A stretch of 64,000 bases of DNA, from positions 8,891 through 72,890 of the forward strand of contig JAYFOQ010000007.1 of the NCBI GenBank assembly GCA_034932485.1. Direction: 5' to 3'. Position numbers and translations under genes: made by a program. The notes under the pieces were generated by a model. It did not search any database. It was not told the DNA's origin and saw only the letters and a program-made list of their open reading frames with translations. The stretch is from Gordonibacter sp034932485. Lineage in GTDB: Bacteria > Actinomycetota > Coriobacteriia > Coriobacteriales > Eggerthellaceae. Positions 62,946 to 64,000 of the stretch are shown here, in pieces; position 1 is the first letter of the stretch, and each line of letters begins with the position of its first letter.

Positions 62946-63851
62946 ATGACCGTACCCGTTTGGATCACGCCCATATCCATGGTCGTGTACACCATCCTAC
63001 TCATGCTACTCACCGAGTTCATGAGGCGCCACTATCGCGCGTCAATGTGGATATGGGTTATCTCTCTCGTTACCATACCGCTGTGGATTATCAATATTCC
63101 CGGCGACGATTGGTTTCGTTGGGCAAAGAATCTCTCCGTCATCCTGCCGCTCATTTTTGCCGGAATCGGGCGCATTGCCGCCGTGCAGCAGAAGGACACA
63201 CCGTTTTGGCGACTAATGCGTAAACGTTGGGTGCGTTGGGTGCTTTATGGAATTGTGTTTTGCAATATTGCTGAAGCCACACTGCGCGACGTTCAGATGG
63301 GTAATACCATGAATGCGCTTGCCGGCCTCATTCTTTGTATTACCATGCCATTCGGCGATAAGTATTGGAAGTACGACACTTCAAGCCATGGTGAAATACT
63401 GTCCTACACCGTACCAATGTGGAACTTCCTGTACACCACCTGGAACGCTTGCTTCGTGTACGCCGAAGGTCACGCCTTCTTTGCTTCCACATGCTGTATT
63501 CTAGCCGCCGCCGAGCTCTACCCCATCATTATGCGGCGCCCCGAGCTCTACATAACCGGTCGTATTTACACGTTGGGAGCACATCTACTACTGCGCAGCT
63601 GCTTCCCGCTTTTATTCCCCACCATCATGAACAGTTCTACCTGGTTTAACCCCGAAGTCATGTACTGGTGGGGCATGGTAAACGGCCTCATTGGCATCCC
63701 CTTTGTATTCTGGTACTGCTACCAACTAAGTAGCGGCAAGGCCCCCATCACGTTTAGGCGTGGCAAAGCACGGCAACGCTATATTGAAGGACGCGAGAAA
63801 GGTACTATCGATGAATACGGCGATCCCGTACCAATGAAGCAGGGGGCATAA
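62946..63851 (+). CDS. DUF5692-type multi-pass membrane protein B
   Basis: A 301-residue paralogue of the protein encoded divergently at 61687-62649, with about nine helices and a charged C-terminal tail (RRGKARQRYIEGREKGT). Conserved pieces include NIAEATLRDVQ and VPMWNFLYTTWNAC. ATG 62946 is preferred: AAAGGGGA stands upstream, and codons before it read through the intergenic region. Probably acts with its partner; function unknown. Confidence 0.75.
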   Translation: MTVPVWITPISMVVYTILLMLLTEFMRRHYRASMWIWVISLVTIPLWIINIPGDDWFRWAKNLSVILPLIFAGIGRIAAVQQKDTPFWRLMRKRWVRWVLYGIVFCNIAEATLRDVQMGNTMNALAGLILCITMPFGDKYWKYDTSSHGEILSYTVPMWNFLYTTWNACFVYAEGHAFFASTCCILAAAELYPIIMRRPELYITGRIYTLGAHLLLRSCFPLLFPTIMNSSTWFNPEVMYWWGMVNGLIGIPFVFWYCYQLSSGKAPITFRRGKARQRYIEGREKGTIDEYGDPVPMKQGA

Positions 63852-63862
63852 AGATTGGAAAA

Positions 63863-63882
63863 GGGGCTGTATCAAAAGCCCC
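63863..63882 (+). terminator. Weak hairpin after DUF5692 gene B
   Basis: GGGGCT / AGCCCC with an 8-base loop, 11 bases after the stop, but no T run. The rest of the window to 64000 contains two palindromes (63944-63959 GCAGCGC-AA-GCGCTGC; 63969-63978 CGCTATAGCG) and no gene. Confidence 0.4.
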
Positions 63883-64000
63883 CAATTGAACGAGGGGTCG
63901 CCTATCTCGTCAAGAGGTATGCGGCTCCTTTTCGTTTTGTGTCGCAGCGCAAGCGCTGCTCTTCGATACGCTATAGCGCTTAGGCTTCCCGATCGATTCT

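Noticed and set aside
63852..64000. Insertion-sequence end or CRISPR array at the right edge
   Set aside because: Only two short palindromes and a weak hairpin are seen; no transposase, target duplication or spaced repeats inside the window.
1..64000. CRISPR array, prophage or plasmid-borne island
   Set aside because: No regularly spaced repeats, integrase, phage structural genes or composition break were seen in the window.

Overview
The window looks like a chromosomal segment of an anaerobic, asaccharolytic-leaning member of the Coriobacteriia, most likely the family Eggerthellaceae (a Cryptobacterium/Slackia/Eggerthella-type organism). This is an inference from gene content: a LuxR regulator with a 12-helix membrane domain, surface cytochromes, a DMSO-reductase-family system, DUF5692-type membrane proteins, a glutamyl-tRNA amidotransferase operon and moderate base composition. 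No 16S rRNA or tRNA gene is visible, so the genus is not proven. Almost all genes lie on the minus strand.

Layout. 1-384: tail of a Crp/Fnr regulator. 403-3513: large FAD/Fe-S oxidoreductase with a methionine-rich tail. 3671-6281: ABC exporter (ATPase and two permeases), divergent from engB (6610-7206). 7207-7792: repeat-bearing intergenic region with a terminator. 7793-11097: NlpC/P60 hydrolase, RNase HI and a 12-TM LuxR regulator. 11485-14378: two exported proteins with sulfite-oxidase folds, the first also a tri-haem lipoprotein. 14483-20166: divergent MetRS, SppA, Rho and fructose-6-phosphate aldolase. 20421-22580: GGDEF/EAL/PAS protein. 22683-30218: histidine operon hisZG-D-C-B-H-A-F-I, with a hisZ-hisG fusion and no hisE. 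30702-35581: large surface protein, DUF2797 protein and a small membrane protein. 35716-40712: amino-acid:cation symporter and gatCAB.

40972-51324 is one tightly packed minus-strand cluster: rfbA, rfbB, YfhO-type GT-C protein, ATP-grasp, ArnC-like GT2, PLP decarboxylase, wecE-type aminotransferase and two small EamA/SMR transporters. Together they can make dTDP-Fuc4N, load a sugar on undecaprenyl phosphate, flip it and transfer it outside, with a possible amino-acid-derived decoration. This is the best candidate for an undescribed system. A perfect parS site (51534-51549) follows, then a PadR-DUF1700-DUF4097 envelope operon (51694-53673).

53884-63851 is a respiratory locus: a two-component system whose sensor carries a CxxCH haem site, a TorD chaperone, DmsB and DmsA (Tat-exported), a TetR regulator and a divergent pair of homologous multi-TM proteins (DUF5692-type). 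No DmsC is present in the window, so the membrane pair may supply the quinol connection. Together with the cytochrome pair and the FAD/Fe-S enzyme, the window points to anaerobic respiration as a main theme.
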